A DNA stretch of 31,383 nucleotides from Clostridium_AD sp051278035 (GTDB taxonomy: Bacteria > Bacillota > Clostridia > Clostridiales > Clostridiaceae): positions 1-31,383 of the forward strand of contig NZ_JBNMNU010000030.1 of NCBI RefSeq assembly GCF_051278035.1, in the 5' to 3' direction. Under the pieces are notes generated by a model, which was not told where the DNA came from, searched no databases, and saw only the letters and a list, made by a program, of their open reading frames with translations. This document shows, one piece after another, positions 1 to 7,619 of the stretch; position 1 is the first letter of the stretch, and every line of letters starts with the position of its first letter. Made by a program: the position numbers and the translations under genes.

Positions 1-1
1 T

Positions 2-121
2 ATAAAATATTCTAGTGCACCTGTGACTGTTTTTGCAGTTAAGGATAGAGTACTTGCACATAATCCTATAGGCGCATTGTACCTTTCAGATGGTTACTAT
101 AAAAACAAATTATATAAATAA
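2..121 (+). CDS. 3' end of an unidentified gene
   Basis: An open frame enters from the left edge and runs 39 codons to a TAA at 119-121. The fragment ends in a Tyr- and Lys-rich tail (residues YYKNKLYK). It is followed 30 bases later by a strong hairpin terminator, which supports it being the true end of a transcribed gene. The fragment is too short for me to assign a family or function. Confidence 0.55.
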   Translation: MKYSSAPVTVFAVKDRVLAHNPIGALYLSDGYYKNKLYK

Positions 122-150
122 TGATAGAATTAATATAAGCGCATATTTTC

Positions 151-204
151 AACAATAGACCATGCTGTTAGTTGCATAATTAATAGTATGGTCTATTGTT
201 TTTG
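151..204 (+). terminator. Rho-independent terminator
   Basis: Perfect 13-bp inverted repeat AACAATAGACCAT (151-163) and ATGGTCTATTGTT (188-200), followed by a short T run. It closes the transcript of the gene cut by the left edge. The 24-base loop is longer than usual, and the stem is mostly A/T, so efficiency may be moderate. Confidence 0.7.
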
Positions 205-261
205 AGTTGTATCTGTTGGTTCGTATAAATATAAATTTGATCCTATACTGCTTAGTATTAT

Positions 262-292
262 TTGTAATGTTTTAGATTTATTATATTATAAT
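262..292 (+). promoter_or_regulatory. Probable sigma-A promoter of the metal ABC transporter
   Basis: A consensus -10 TATAAT lies at 287-292, with TTGTAA at 262-267 as the best -35 candidate (19-base spacing, longer than ideal). The predicted start near 299 puts the imperfect palindrome at 301-329 immediately downstream. The stretch 205-349 otherwise holds no gene. Confidence 0.4.
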
Positions 293-300
293 ACAGTTAA

Positions 301-329
301 ATGTAAATGCAAATAGCTTGTATTTACAT
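301..329. promoter_or_regulatory. Candidate metalloregulator operator (imperfect palindrome)
   Basis: Left arm ATGTAAATGCAA (301-312) pairs with TTGTATTTACAT (318-329), one mismatch in 12, with a 5-base centre. It sits just after the predicted transcription start of a metal-uptake operon, where a Zur-, Fur- or MntR-type repressor would act. It does not match a specific consensus closely enough to name the regulator. Confidence 0.35.
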
Positions 330-349
330 ATCAAAAAGAGGTTATATAA

Positions 350-1241
350 ATGTTGAAAACTAGTAAAAAATCATTGATATTTTCTATTGTTTTTTCTGCT
401 TTATTTTTTTCTGCCTGTGGTACTGACAAAACAACTAATGATACAAATATAAAAGAGAAAATTAATGTTGCTGTGTCTATAGTGCCACAGGAAACTTTTG
501 TAAAAGCTGTGGGTGGTGATAAGGTCGATGTAGTTACAATGATACCACCAGGAAAAAGTCCAGGTAATTTTGCTCCTAACCCTGAAATAATGGAAAAACT
601 CAGTACCGCCTCCATATATTTCACTAGGTGTTCCTACTGAAAAAGCAAATATACTCCCCAAAATAAAAGATTTTAATAAAGACATAAAGATAGTTAATAT
701 GGCAGATGTAGTTTCAAAGGTTTATCCTGATAGAAAATTTAAATCGGGGGAGAGAGATCCGCATATATGGCTTTCACCTAAAAGAGCAATGGTTATGGCA
801 CAGGAAATAGTAAGTGAGCTTTCATTAAAAGATCCTTCTAACAAGAGTTTTTATGAAGCAAATGGTAAAGATTATATAAATAAACTTAATAAAATTGATA
901 CCGATACAAAAGATTCACTGTTGTCACTTACGAAAAAGGCATTTATATGCTACCATCCAGCTTTTGGATATTTTGCAGATGATTATGGACTTGATATGGT
1001 TTCACTTGAACAGGAGGGAAAAGAAGCAACAATTCAGGATTTACAAAACACAATAGATTTTGCTGAAAAAGAAGAAATAAAGGTTATATTTTATCAAGCA
1101 GAAATCGATAGTAAACAATCTGAAACTTTTGCATTAGAAATTGATGGAAAGGCTGAAATGGTAGAGCCACTTTCTGAAGATTATATAAACAATTTAGAAA
1201 AAATGGCGAAAACTTTTAAAGAAGTAATGGAGATGGATTAA
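350..1241 (+). pseudogene. Metal ABC transporter substrate-binding lipoprotein (ZnuA/cluster 9 type), frameshifted
   Basis: This should be the extracytoplasmic Zn/Mn-type binding protein of the adjacent ABC transporter. Codons from 350 give a lipoprotein signal peptide (lipobox FSAC, Cys23) and the N-terminal lobe, but the frame ends at 640 after ...STASIYFT. The family sequence resumes in the +1 frame (LGVPTEKANIL from about 627) and runs to 1241, including the ligand motifs DPHIWLSPKRA and CYHPAFGY. A net one-base insertion or two-base deletion near 622-632 explains this. Restored length would be about 296 residues, normal for the family. The usual first-lobe His (PH.FEP motif) reads SPGNFAP, so that metal ligand is missing; this also occurs in some homologues as I recall them. 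The downstream ATPase gene starts one base after the stop. It may be a true pseudogene or a sequencing error, since the rest of both halves looks well conserved. Confidence 0.85.
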
Positions 1242-1242
1242 A

Positions 1243-2007
1243 ATGAATGCAGTTGAAATACAAAAGGTAAGTATGGATTATGAAAATTTAAATGCACTAA
1301 AAGATGTGGATTTAACTATTAAAGATAAGGAATTTGTTGCGATTTTAGGCCCTAATGGCGGAGGTAAGTCAACACTTTTAAAAGTGATATTAGGATTAAT
1401 TAAACCTACGTCAGGGCAGGTGAAAGTGTACGGTGAAAATCCACATAATAAAAGAAATTCTATAGGGTATGTACCTCAATTTTCTAGTTTTGAAAAAACC
1501 TTTCCTATAAACGTAATTGATGTAGTACTTATGGGAAGGTTGAAATTTGGTATGAATTTTTTAAGGAAATATTCTAAAGAAGATATGGAATATGCTGAAA
1601 ATATAATGAACATGTTAGAAATATATGAACTTAGGAATAGGCAGATAGGGCAGCTTTCTGGTGGGCAGATGCAAAAGGTGCTAATTGCAAGGGCACTTTG
1701 TACGGAACCTAAACTTCTACTTTTAGATGAACCAACTGATAGTCTTGATGTACAATCAAAAATTAGTATTTACTCACTGCTTAAAGATATTAATAATGAT
1801 ATGACTATAATAGTAGTGACTCATGATACAAGTTTTGTATTTTCATATATAGATAAGATAGCTTGTTTAAATCAAAAGTTATTTTACCATGGAGAACCAG
1901 AACTTGATAGAGACATAATGGATAATGTTTATGGATGTCCAGTAGACGCGATATCTCATGGAGCTGTACCTCATAGAGTGTTTAGGAATCATCAGGAGGG
2001 AAATTAA
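1243..2007 (+). CDS. Metal ABC transporter ATP-binding protein
   Basis: This is the cytoplasmic ATPase that powers uptake by the neighbouring permease, of the ZnuC/MntB class. All hallmarks are present in order: Walker A GPNGGGKST (about residues 37-45), Q-loop (VPQFSSF), signature LSGGQMQK, Walker B LLLLDEPTD and H-loop VTHD. At 254 residues it is of normal length. It starts one base after the stop of the binding-protein gene and abuts the permease start, so the three are one operon. The metal (Zn, Mn or another) cannot be decided from the ATPase. Confidence 0.93.
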   Translation: MNAVEIQKVSMDYENLNALKDVDLTIKDKEFVAILGPNGGGKSTLLKVILGLIKPTSGQVKVYGENPHNKRNSIGYVPQFSSFEKTFPINVIDVVLMGRLKFGMNFLRKYSKEDMEYAENIMNMLEIYELRNRQIGQLSGGQMQKVLIARALCTEPKLLLLDEPTDSLDVQSKISIYSLLKDINNDMTIIVVTHDTSFVFSYIDKIACLNQKLFYHGEPELDRDIMDNVYGCPVDAISHGAVPHRVFRNHQEGN

Positions 2008-2874
2008 ATGATAGATGCAATTTTAAAATATACTTTTTTACAAAATGCATTAATTGGTGCAGTGCTTGCAAGTATAATATTTGGTATTATCGGAACGATA
2101 GTTGTTGAAAAAAAGCTTGTGATGATGAGTGGAGGTATTGCTCATGGTGCATTTGGTGGAGTAGGTATGGGCTATTTTTTAAACATAGAACCCATAATAG
2201 GCGCTCTAATATTTGCTGTAGTATCTTCTTTTGGTATAGTTGAGATAAATAGAAAATCAAAAGTGAATACTGATACTATTATAGGTATGTTTTGGTCATT
2301 AGGTATGGCACTTGGGATTATATTTATCTCGCTTACTCCTGGATATCCTCCAGATATATCATCATATCTTTTTGGAGATATACTTACAGTCTCAAAATTA
2401 GATCTTTATATAATGGCTGGATTGGACGCTATTGTTATTTTTATAGTAATAGCACTTTTCAATAATATAAAAGCTTATCTATTATATGAGGAATTTTCTA
2501 AGGTAGTTGGCATTAATGTTAAATTGATGGAATATGTGGTATTTATACTTATAGCATTTAGCGTAGTTGTACTTATAAGGGTAGTTGGAATAATACTTAT
2601 AATTGCACTTTTAACAGTTCCGCCTGCTATTTCTAAATTATTTACATTTGATTTAAGAAAAATTATGCTTCTTTCTATTTTATTTGGTGTGATATTTTCA
2701 CTATTAGGACTTTATATATCATATAAGCTTCATATTGCTTCTGGAGCCTCTATAATAATTGTAGCAGTGAGTACTTATATTATATTTTTTATGTCATACA
2801 AATTGCTAGAGAAGAAAGTTAAACACATACAATATAAAAAAAATAATATAATTATATATAATAGTAAAGTTTAA
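2008..2874 (+). CDS. Metal ABC transporter permease (ABC-3 family)
   Basis: An integral membrane subunit of 288 residues with about eight to nine hydrophobic segments, opening with a helix at residues 10-32 and the conserved segment VMMSGGIAHGAFGGVGMGYF typical of ZnuB/MntC-like permeases. It follows the ATPase with no spacer; its ribosome site AGGAGG lies inside the end of that gene. The tail after the last helix is short and Lys/Asn-rich. The stop codon is embedded in the operon terminator. The exact metal is not resolved. Confidence 0.92.
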   Translation: MIDAILKYTFLQNALIGAVLASIIFGIIGTIVVEKKLVMMSGGIAHGAFGGVGMGYFLNIEPIIGALIFAVVSSFGIVEINRKSKVNTDTIIGMFWSLGMALGIIFISLTPGYPPDISSYLFGDILTVSKLDLYIMAGLDAIVIFIVIALFNNIKAYLLYEEFSKVVGINVKLMEYVVFILIAFSVVVLIRVVGIILIIALLTVPPAISKLFTFDLRKIMLLSILFGVIFSLLGLYISYKLHIASGASIIIVAVSTYIIFFMSYKLLEKKVKHIQYKKNNIIIYNSKV

Positions 2875-2903
2875 AATCAATTTTAAACTTTACTATTTTT
2901 TTT
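2860..2903 (+). terminator. Rho-independent terminator of the metal transporter operon
   Basis: Perfect 17-bp inverted repeat (2860-2876 and 2881-2897) with a TCAA loop, followed by a run of T to 2903. The left arm contains the permease stop codon at 2872-2874. Confidence 0.85.
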
Positions 2904-2915
2904 CATATAAAACAA

Positions 2916-2978
2916 ATTGGCATTTGACAATAACTAATATTAGGAGTATTGTAAAAGATGAAAGTGGCAAATGCCAAT
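2916..2978. promoter_or_regulatory. Promoter flanked by a spaced inverted repeat, upstream of the NifX/MinD cluster
   Basis: TTGACA (2924-2929) and TATTGT (2947-2952) are separated by 17 bases and form a plausible sigma-A promoter with a start near 2959. An 11-bp perfect inverted repeat ATTGGCATTTG (2916-2926) and CAAATGCCAAT (2968-2978) brackets it: one arm overlaps the -35 box and the other lies in the early transcribed region. This layout suits a regulator contacting both arms. The stretch 2904-3099 contains no gene. Confidence 0.4.
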
Positions 2979-3099
2979 ATACATAGGTCGGTTTTATGAT
3001 AGAGTACACTGCATGTCAATGTAGATACGGATTTAAAATATAAGAAACTGATTTGTAATTGTATAGTAACGAATATAATAAAAATATTGGAGGCAAATA

Positions 3100-3465
3100 A
3101 TGAAAATAGTGATTTCATCAACAGGGAAAACTACTGAATACTTATTAAATACTAGGTTTGGAAGATGTGAATATTTTCAAATTCATGATACTGAAAGTGG
3201 AGAAGTTAAAGTTATAGAAAACAAGGGTCAAAATGCCGGTGGTGGGGCAGGGATTCTCGCATCTAACCAAATAATTGACGAAAATATAGATGTTATTATT
3301 ACAGGTAATCTTGGTCCTAATGCGTTCGAACTTATTGAAAAAGCAGAAATTAAGGCATATAAGTGTGAAAGTATCATTATAAGCTCAGCACTTTTAAAAT
3401 ATAATAAAGGGGAACTAGAAGAAATAAAAATGTCTGGTCCTGCATATCATGGTGGAGGTAAATAA
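3100..3465 (+). CDS. NifX/NifB-family (dinitrogenase iron-molybdenum cofactor-like) protein
   Basis: A 121-residue single-domain protein of the NifX/NafY/NifB-C superfamily, whose members bind iron-sulfur or iron-molybdenum cofactor intermediates. Family features are the N-terminal strand with FGRCEYFQIHD, the Gly-rich NAGGGAGILASN stretch and the DVIITGNLGPNAFELIEKA core. ATG at 3100 has an upstream GGAGG. No nitrogenase structural gene is in the window, so a nitrogenase role is not implied; small proteins of this family commonly sit beside MinD-type ATPases, exactly as here. The stop lies one base before the next start, so translation is coupled. The substrate is unknown. Confidence 0.85.
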   Translation: MKIVISSTGKTTEYLLNTRFGRCEYFQIHDTESGEVKVIENKGQNAGGGAGILASNQIIDENIDVIITGNLGPNAFELIEKAEIKAYKCESIIISSALLKYNKGELEEIKMSGPAYHGGGK

Positions 3466-3466
3466 A

Positions 3467-4303
3467 ATGGAAATGAATATAGCAGTTCTTAGTGGAAAGG
3501 GAGGAACAGGTAAAACTACAGTTTCAACTAATCTTGCTCTTGCATTAAAGGCGAATTATATTGATTGTGATGTTGAAGAACCAAATGGATTCTTGTTTTT
3601 AAAACCAGAAGTAGATAAAACAGAAAGGGTTATGGTAGAGTACCCAATTGTAAATAAAGCAAACTGTGTTTTATGTGGAGATTGTGTAAATGCATGCCAA
3701 TTTAATGCTCTTGCAAAAGTGAAAGCTGAAATTTTACTTTTTGAAAAGTTATGTCATGGATGCGGGGCTTGTGAAATTTCATGCAAACATAATGCTATAA
3801 CTTATAAAAAAAGACAAACAGGTAAAATTGAAAGTGGAAAAATAAGAAACATAGATTGTAGTAGAGGGATTCTAAATGTAAAAGAACCTATGGCAGTCCC
3901 TGTTATTAGACAATTGCTTAAAAATATATCAGGGGGCGTTAATTTAATTGATTGTCCACCTGGTACTTCTTGTAGTGTAGTAAATGCATTGAAATATGCG
4001 AGTGCAGCAATACTTGTAACAGAACCTTCAGAATTTGGACTTCATGATTTGAAAATGGCAGTAGGAGTCGTAAAAATGTATAATATATCCTTTGGTATAG
4101 TTATAAATAAAGATGACGAAAAAGATAATATAATAAAAAGATATTGCAGGGAAGAAAAAATAAAGTTAGTAGGAACTATCCCTTATAGTAAAAATACAGC
4201 AGTACTTTATTCTAAGGGAGAAATATTATATGATGATCCACATCATAAAGCATTATTTGATGAACTTTCAAAGGAAGTAAAGGATGTGATATCTTGGAAC
4301 TAG
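3467..4303 (+). CDS. Ferredoxin-fused MinD/Mrp-type P-loop ATPase (first copy)
   Basis: A deviant Walker A GKGGTGKTT occurs at about residues 10-18, then two ferredoxin-type motifs with Cys67/70/73/77 and Cys96/99/102/106 inserted after the first switch region, then the ATPase core resumes (LIDCPPGTSC, VTEPSEFG). Such proteins are presumed to handle or deliver iron-sulfur clusters with ATP turnover. ATG 3467 is chosen over an upstream ATG at 3449 because GGTGGAGG lies 8 bases before it and 3449 would overlap the previous gene; this gives 278 residues. The end overlaps the second, related ATPase, so the two are probably co-translated and may pair as a heterodimer (inference). Confidence 0.88.
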   Translation: MEMNIAVLSGKGGTGKTTVSTNLALALKANYIDCDVEEPNGFLFLKPEVDKTERVMVEYPIVNKANCVLCGDCVNACQFNALAKVKAEILLFEKLCHGCGACEISCKHNAITYKKRQTGKIESGKIRNIDCSRGILNVKEPMAVPVIRQLLKNISGGVNLIDCPPGTSCSVVNALKYASAAILVTEPSEFGLHDLKMAVGVVKMYNISFGIVINKDDEKDNIIKRYCREEKIKLVGTIPYSKNTAVLYSKGEILYDDPHHKALFDELSKEVKDVISWN

Positions 4304-5145
4304 TAATTTTAAGTGGTAAAGGTGGAACGGGTAAAACTACAATTGCAACAGCGCTAGCTGAACTTGCTAAAGATGTAACAAGAATCGATTGCGATGTAGA
4401 TGCACCTAATCTTTATATGTTTTACAAAGGACATGATACTTACAAAAGTGATTTTATAGGTGGTAAAAAAGCTGTAATAGATGAATCTCTTTGTACTAAG
4501 TGTGGTAAATGTGAGACTGTGTGTAAATTCGAAGCAATAGAAAATTGTAAGATAGATTTATTTGCTTGCGAAGGGTGTGGAGCTTGTACACTTATATGCC
4601 CACATAATGCTATAAAATTAAAATCAGAAAAAACAGCAGAAACATTTATTACTAAGTTAGATAAAGGTATAATTTCAAGAGCAGAAATGAATATAGGAAG
4701 TGATGGTTCAGGACTTCTTGTAACGCTTCTTAGGAAAAACGGTAAAAAATTTAGTGACAATAAGAAATTAACTATATTAGACGGTTCACCAGGTATTGGA
4801 TGTCCAGTTATAGCATCAGTAACAGGAAGCGATGCGGTACTTGTTGTTACAGAACCTACAAAATCAGGTCTTGGAGATTTAAAGAGGGTAGTAGAATTAT
4901 GTGAACATTTTGGTGTTAATACAATGGTTTGTATAAATAAATATGATATAAATGAAGAAGTAGCTAAAGAAATAGAGGACTTTGCTCATGATAAAGCTTT
5001 AAAAGTAGTAGGTAAAATTCCATACGATGATGTTGTTATGAAATCTATAAATGAATTAAAACCAATTACTTGTTACCAAGAGAGTATAGCCGAAATAGCT
5101 ATTGAAGATATGTGGAGTAATATTAAAGAGTTATTTAAACTTTAA
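4294..5145 (+). CDS. Ferredoxin-fused MinD/Mrp-type P-loop ATPase (second copy)
   Basis: A paralogue of the preceding gene with the same plan: Walker A GKGGTGKTT near the N-terminus, two [4Fe-4S] motifs (CTKCGKCETVCKF and CEGCGACTLICPH), then ATPase motifs LDGSPGIGCP and VTEPTKSG. It is 283 residues from a TTG start at 4294, which overlaps the previous gene by 10 bases and is preceded by AAGGATG. A tandem pair of non-identical MinD-like ATPases is common in anaerobes next to NifX-like genes. The physiological client is not known. Confidence 0.88.
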   Translation: MELVILSGKGGTGKTTIATALAELAKDVTRIDCDVDAPNLYMFYKGHDTYKSDFIGGKKAVIDESLCTKCGKCETVCKFEAIENCKIDLFACEGCGACTLICPHNAIKLKSEKTAETFITKLDKGIISRAEMNIGSDGSGLLVTLLRKNGKKFSDNKKLTILDGSPGIGCPVIASVTGSDAVLVVTEPTKSGLGDLKRVVELCEHFGVNTMVCINKYDINEEVAKEIEDFAHDKALKVVGKIPYDDVVMKSINELKPITCYQESIAEIAIEDMWSNIKELFKL

Positions 5146-5194
5146 TATTCTGTGTAAAATAATTTATTAAATTAAATATAGGGAGGAATTATAA

Positions 5195-5533
5195 ATGAGA
5201 ATAGCAGTTGCAAGTGAACAAAGTAAAGTAAGTGGACATTTTGGGTATTGTGAGGGTTTTACAATATATGAAGTAGAGGAAGGTACAATAGTAAGTAACA
5301 GTTTTACTGCAAATCCAGGACATAAACCTGGGTATCTTCCAGTATTTTTGAATGAATTAAATGTAAATACTATTATTGCAGGTGGGATGGGAGAAACAGC
5401 ACAAAACTTATTTAATGAAAATGGTATTGAGGTAGTAGTTGGTGCACAGGGGTTAAGCGAGGACGCAGTACAAAAATATATAAGTGGTGAATTAAAATCA
5501 ACAGGTTCTGTTTGTCATGAACATATACAATAA
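5195..5533 (+). CDS. NifX/NifB-family protein (second copy)
   Basis: A 112-residue protein of the same superfamily as the gene at 3100, but with the diagnostic SGHFGYCEGFTIYEV opening, a GHKPGYLP segment and TIIAGGMGETAQNLF. It ends with a Cys/His tail (VCHEHIQ) that could bind metal. ATG 5195 follows GGGAGGA. It flanks the ATPase pair on the other side, giving a symmetric NifX-MinD-MinD-NifX arrangement. The function is presumed to be binding of a metal or cluster intermediate; the final target is unknown. Confidence 0.85.
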   Translation: MRIAVASEQSKVSGHFGYCEGFTIYEVEEGTIVSNSFTANPGHKPGYLPVFLNELNVNTIIAGGMGETAQNLFNENGIEVVVGAQGLSEDAVQKYISGELKSTGSVCHEHIQ

Positions 5534-5625
5534 ATACATATAATTTTATAAGTGCATAGTATTTTAAAATGGTTATTATAAAAGTAAATCGTACAAATAA
5601 AATTGTGCAAAATGGAGGAATTAAA

Positions 5626-6117
5626 ATGGGAAAAATCCAAGCGGATATGAAATCTTGTCTTCAACCAATGCCTAAAGTGATAGTTTCTTGTAGAGACCTT
5701 GATGGTAAAAACAATGCATTAGTAGTAGCTTATTGTTGTAATTGTAGTTATAATCCACCAATGATTATGGTAGGTATTGTTCCATCACGATATTCTCATA
5801 AAATTGTTAAGGAAACAGGATCTTTTGTAGTAAATATAGCTACTAAAGATCAGAAAGAAATGTTTGACTATTTGGGTAGTACTAGTGGTAGGGATGAGGA
5901 TAAATTTGCAAAACTTAATATAAATGTTGAAGAAGGAATAAAGGTCAAGGCTCCACTATTAGCAGATTGTCCTATAAACATAGAATGCACGGCAGTAGAT
6001 TCTATACTTACTGGTTCACATGAAATGTTTGTAGGTAAAATTGAATATATGCATACTGACAGAAATGTAGTTGATGATAAAGGGCACATTGATTATTCTA
6101 AAATTGAACTTATTTAA
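5626..6117 (+). CDS. Flavin reductase-like FMN-binding split-barrel protein
   Basis: A 163-residue protein of the flavin reductase-like/FlaRed family. Supporting features are the N-terminal PMPKVIVSCRDLDGK strand, CCNCSYNPPMIMVGIVPSRYSHK (flavin-binding strand and loop region), SFVVNIATK and the SGRDEDKFAKL segment. Proteins of this group bind FMN and act as NAD(P)H:flavin reductases or as small electron carriers. ATG 5626 is preferred over 5569 because GGAGG lies 7 bases upstream and homologues start near here. The tandem Cys motif CCNC is unusual for plain flavin reductases and may carry a metal or redox role (inference). Confidence 0.8.
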   Translation: MGKIQADMKSCLQPMPKVIVSCRDLDGKNNALVVAYCCNCSYNPPMIMVGIVPSRYSHKIVKETGSFVVNIATKDQKEMFDYLGSTSGRDEDKFAKLNINVEEGIKVKAPLLADCPINIECTAVDSILTGSHEMFVGKIEYMHTDRNVVDDKGHIDYSKIELI

Positions 6118-6131
6118 TATTATCACAACAG

Positions 6132-6160
6132 TTATCGACATATACCAAATATAGTATAAT
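6132..6160 (+). promoter_or_regulatory. Possible promoter of the small Gly-rich peptide gene
   Basis: A consensus -10 TATAAT lies at 6155-6160, with a poor -35 (TTATCG, 6132-6137) at 17-base spacing. The next gene starts at 6207 and has its own terminator, so an independent short transcript is plausible. Confidence 0.3.
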
Positions 6161-6206
6161 ACTAGTTTTAAAGGATATATGCCCAAAATCAAAAGGAGAC
6201 GATGTT

Positions 6207-6380
6207 ATGTCAAGAAGAGATGGTACAGGTCCAGCAGGAATGGGACCAAAAACAGGAAGAGGATTAGGTTTATGCAATGTAGCTAAAGTTGCAACTGTAG
6301 TTGGAGGATTAGGACTTAAAATGGGACTTGGCACTAAAAGAGGACTTGGTAATACAAACAATCCTAATAATAAAAAATAA
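6207..6380 (+). CDS. Small Gly-rich protein with GP.G.GP.TGRG motif (DUF5320-like)
   Basis: ATG at 6207 with AAAAGGAG ten bases upstream gives a 57-residue peptide that opens with MSRRDGTGPAGMGPKTGRG and has one Cys (LGLC) followed by a hydrophobic stretch and an Asn/Lys tail. The GP.G.GP.TGRG.G.C signature is that of the small DUF5320-type proteins usually encoded beside NifX-like and MinD-like genes in anaerobes. The context here is the same. The gene is below the length cutoff of many annotation runs. Its molecular role is unknown; a terminator follows at once. Confidence 0.82.
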   Translation: MSRRDGTGPAGMGPKTGRGLGLCNVAKVATVVGGLGLKMGLGTKRGLGNTNNPNNKK

Positions 6381-6397
6381 ATAATTAAATATTTTTC

Positions 6398-6430
6398 AAA
6401 CAAGAGGTAGTAATCTACCTCTTGTTTATT
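6398..6430 (+). terminator. Rho-independent terminator
   Basis: Perfect 13-bp stem (6398-6410 and 6415-6427) with a TAAT loop, GC content higher than its surroundings, followed by TTTATT. It ends the NifX-MinD-flavin reductase-small peptide transcript. Confidence 0.8.
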
Positions 6431-6478
6431 ATTAATTTTTAATAAATAATATGGTGAATGAAAGAAGGAATTAATTAA

Positions 6479-7533
6479 ATGAGAAATATACATAAATTTA
6501 AATGCAAAGGTGATAATTTTGTTTTAGATGTAAGTTCAGGTTCTATCCATGTGGTAGATGATATTATTTATGACATACTTTCTGATAATGGTGTGGAAAG
6601 TAGAATTGATGTTATAAAAAAATATAGAGGTAAATATCAAAAGCATGATTTAAACGAATGTTATGATGAAATAGAAGAACTTATAAAAGATGATAAATTA
6701 TATTCTGAGGATACATATGAGCCTATTGCTAAAAAAAATGAAAAGGAACCTGATTATATAAAAGCTGTATGTCTTAATATTGCACATGATTGTAATTTGA
6801 GATGTAAATATTGTTTTGCTGACGGCGAAGGTTATGATAAGCAAAAGATACTTATGAGTTTTAATGTTGCTAAAAGAAGTATTGATTTTTTAATACAAAA
6901 TTCAGGCTCAAGAAAGAATATTACATAAGGGGAACATTTACATCTCAGAATTTGGATTTTTCTAAAGATATAAAGCATTTTATAAATCTTGGTTTTAAAG
7001 AGCTTTCTATAGAGCCAGTAGTACTTCCAGCTGATAATGTACTTTCTATTAAGGAAGAGTATTTAGAACAAATATATGGGAAATACGATAAAATCTTTGA
7101 TGAATTACTATTACATGATGATGTAGTATTTTACCATTTCAATATTGCTATTAATGGAGGAGCATGTATTTACAAAAGAATATCAGGTTGTGGAGCTGGT
7201 TTTGAATACATAGCAGTAACACCAGGTGGAGATATATATCCTTATCATCAATTTGTAGGAAATAAAAGTTTTCTTATGGGAAATGTGTTTGAGGGAATTA
7301 AAAACAAAGAAATGCCAAGTGTTTTTAGACAGGCTAATATATATAACAAACCAGATTGCAAAAAATGTTGGGCAAGATTTTATTGTAGTGGAGGTTGCCA
7401 AGCTAATAATCTTAATTCCACTGGGAATATAAAATCACCTTATGAAATAGGATGCAAACTGCAAAGTAAAAGAGTTGAATATGCTATTGCGTTACAAAAT
7501 TATAGAGATAATAAAAAAGCAAAAAAATATTAG
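6479..7533 (+). pseudogene. Radical SAM SCIFF-peptide thioether maturase remnant (internal deletion)
   Basis: The N-terminal part (6479 onward, HKFKCKGDNFVLDVSSG, then the radical SAM cluster motif CNLRCKYCFA and LMSFNVAKRSIDFLIQNSG) and the C-terminal part (YYIRGTFTSQNLDFS from about 6919, then SGCGAGFEYIAVTP and the SPASM-type CKKCWARFYCSGGC) both match the SCIFF maturase family. They lie in different frames, and about 100 residues of the barrel between them, including the conserved FFGGEPL and TTNG regions, are absent. The junction is at about 6915-6922, where the first frame reaches TAA at 6926-6928. Functional members are roughly 450 residues. No Cys-rich SCIFF precursor gene lies upstream. 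The enzyme can hardly be active, since SAM-binding elements are gone while the cluster Cys remain. Confidence 0.87.
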
Positions 7534-7600
7534 AAGATAATAAAAACAAGTATTTAGGAATGTAATTTTACAATAGAAATAATAATATGAAGGAGATTAA

Positions 7601-7618
7601 ATGAAAGTAGGTGCTTAA
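7601..7618 (+). other. Five-codon mini-ORF coupled to the MBL-fold gene
   Basis: ATG at 7601 has a good AAGGAG site and encodes MKVGA before TAA at 7616-7618. The next ATG at 7620 follows one base later. It may be a translational-coupling leader, or simply an unused ATG. Confidence 0.3.
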
Positions 7619-7619
7619 A

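Noticed and set aside
2916..2945. Sigma-54 promoter beginning TTGGCA at 2917
   Set aside because: The GC that must follow GG by ten bases is TA here; only the TTGACA-type promoter reading holds.
3100..5533. Nitrogenase cofactor assembly genes
   Set aside because: NifX-like folds are present, but no nifHDK, nifB radical SAM or nifE/N genes lie in the window, so a nitrogen-fixation role is not supported.
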